Shown here: positions 54,455 to 54,574 of the stretch, in pieces
Position numbering within the stretch: the first letter of the stretch is position 1
How the letters are laid out: the number at the start of each line of letters is the position of its first letter
From: an uncultured Clostridia bacterium
Lineage (GTDB): Bacteria; Bacillota; Clostridia; TANB77; CAG-508
Length of the DNA stretch: 54,574 nucleotides
Direction: 5' to 3'
NCBI GenBank assembly: GCA_947593355.1
Contig: CANQDO010000005.1
Span: forward strand, 1-54,574
The notes under the pieces: model-generated
The model's input: the letters and a program-made list of their open reading frames with translations, nothing else
What the model was told of the DNA's origin: nothing
The model's database searches: none
Program-made: the position numbers and the translations under genes

Positions 54455-54494
54455 CAAAAAAAATACTGCATATAAGAGTCAATCTTATACGCAG
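54455..54494 (-). promoter_or_regulatory. Leader terminator (attenuator) before the MATE gene
   Basis: On the minus strand CTGCGTATAAGA and TCTTATATGCAG form a stem followed by TATTTTTTTT, only about 40 nt before the start codon. A short ORF beginning at ATG 54525 (MVKYISRHSVTAYKIDS...) runs through the hairpin, so ribosome movement could open it. This fits translation-inhibitor-responsive attenuation of a drug exporter. Confidence 0.6.
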
Positions 54495-54574
54495 TTACGC
54501 TGTGTCGACTTATATATTTTACCATTAAATAATTTTTTTTGCAAAAGGTTTTTGAAAATTTTTTGAAATTTTTT

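Overview
The window comes from a low-GC, spore-forming, anaerobic Firmicute (Clostridia type). Evidence for this is the complete spoIIIAA-AH cluster, yabP-yabQ, a desulfoferrodoxin-type superoxide reductase, strong AAGGAGG-like ribosome sites, TTGACA/TATAAT promoters and AGA-dominated arginine codons.

Layout. 1-14.6 kb is core: superoxide reductase, yebC, the spoIIIA operon, phosphofructokinase, argS, an LCP cell-wall enzyme, a VanZ/Alg14-like fusion with its Alg13-like partner, and a flavin reductase-like protein. 14.6-22.8 kb looks like an integrative mobilizable element: small regulators, a TcpA/FtsK coupling protein, a Rep_trans/MobT-type relaxase and a large serine recombinase, ending beside tRNA-Leu(UAG). 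23-34 kb is an accessory stretch: RNA methyltransferase, DUF5677-like and BRO-like genes, decayed RhuM, Nudix and CYTH remnants, Ppx/GppA-like, GNAT, DUF84, XRE, metallo-beta-lactamase and a tyrosine recombinase. 34-36.5 kb holds repeats, a hairpin cluster and a toxin-antitoxin-SecB-like chaperone operon resembling CmdTAC. 36.6-54.5 kb is mostly core: rho, divIC-yabQ-yabP, lysC, prfB, a two-component/ABC transporter locus, an acyltransferase, a guanine deaminase-like protein, a candidate type I toxin-antitoxin pair, a sigma factor fused to a membrane-anchored sensor, and a MATE/cytidylate-kinase-like fusion behind an attenuator.

The outstanding observation is genetic-code-like. Six genes (spoIIIAD, the LCP gene, the VanZ fusion, tcpA, the serine recombinase, prfB) appear frameshifted. 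At every break the zero-frame codon is CGG, and skipping its C (+1) so that the next codon is GGN (Gly) restores the expected protein. There are 11 such sites. Three of them lie within 17 bases of tcpA and together rebuild a perfect Walker A motif (GGTGSGKT); one lies just before the GGQ motif of release factor 2, which also carries the classical CTT-TGA-C frameshift. Conserved genes here use CGG nowhere else. Only three short orphan ORFs (8987, 33503, 39618) carry in-frame CGG without a break. This suggests that CGG is not an ordinary Arg codon in this organism but a +1 frameshift signal or a four-base Gly codon (CGGN). Systematic sequence error is the alternative to exclude.

A second theme is a family of long inverted-repeat elements with 33-35 bp terminal hairpins that sit at the 3' ends of genes and supply their stop codons (spoIIIAA, spoIIIAH, prfB).
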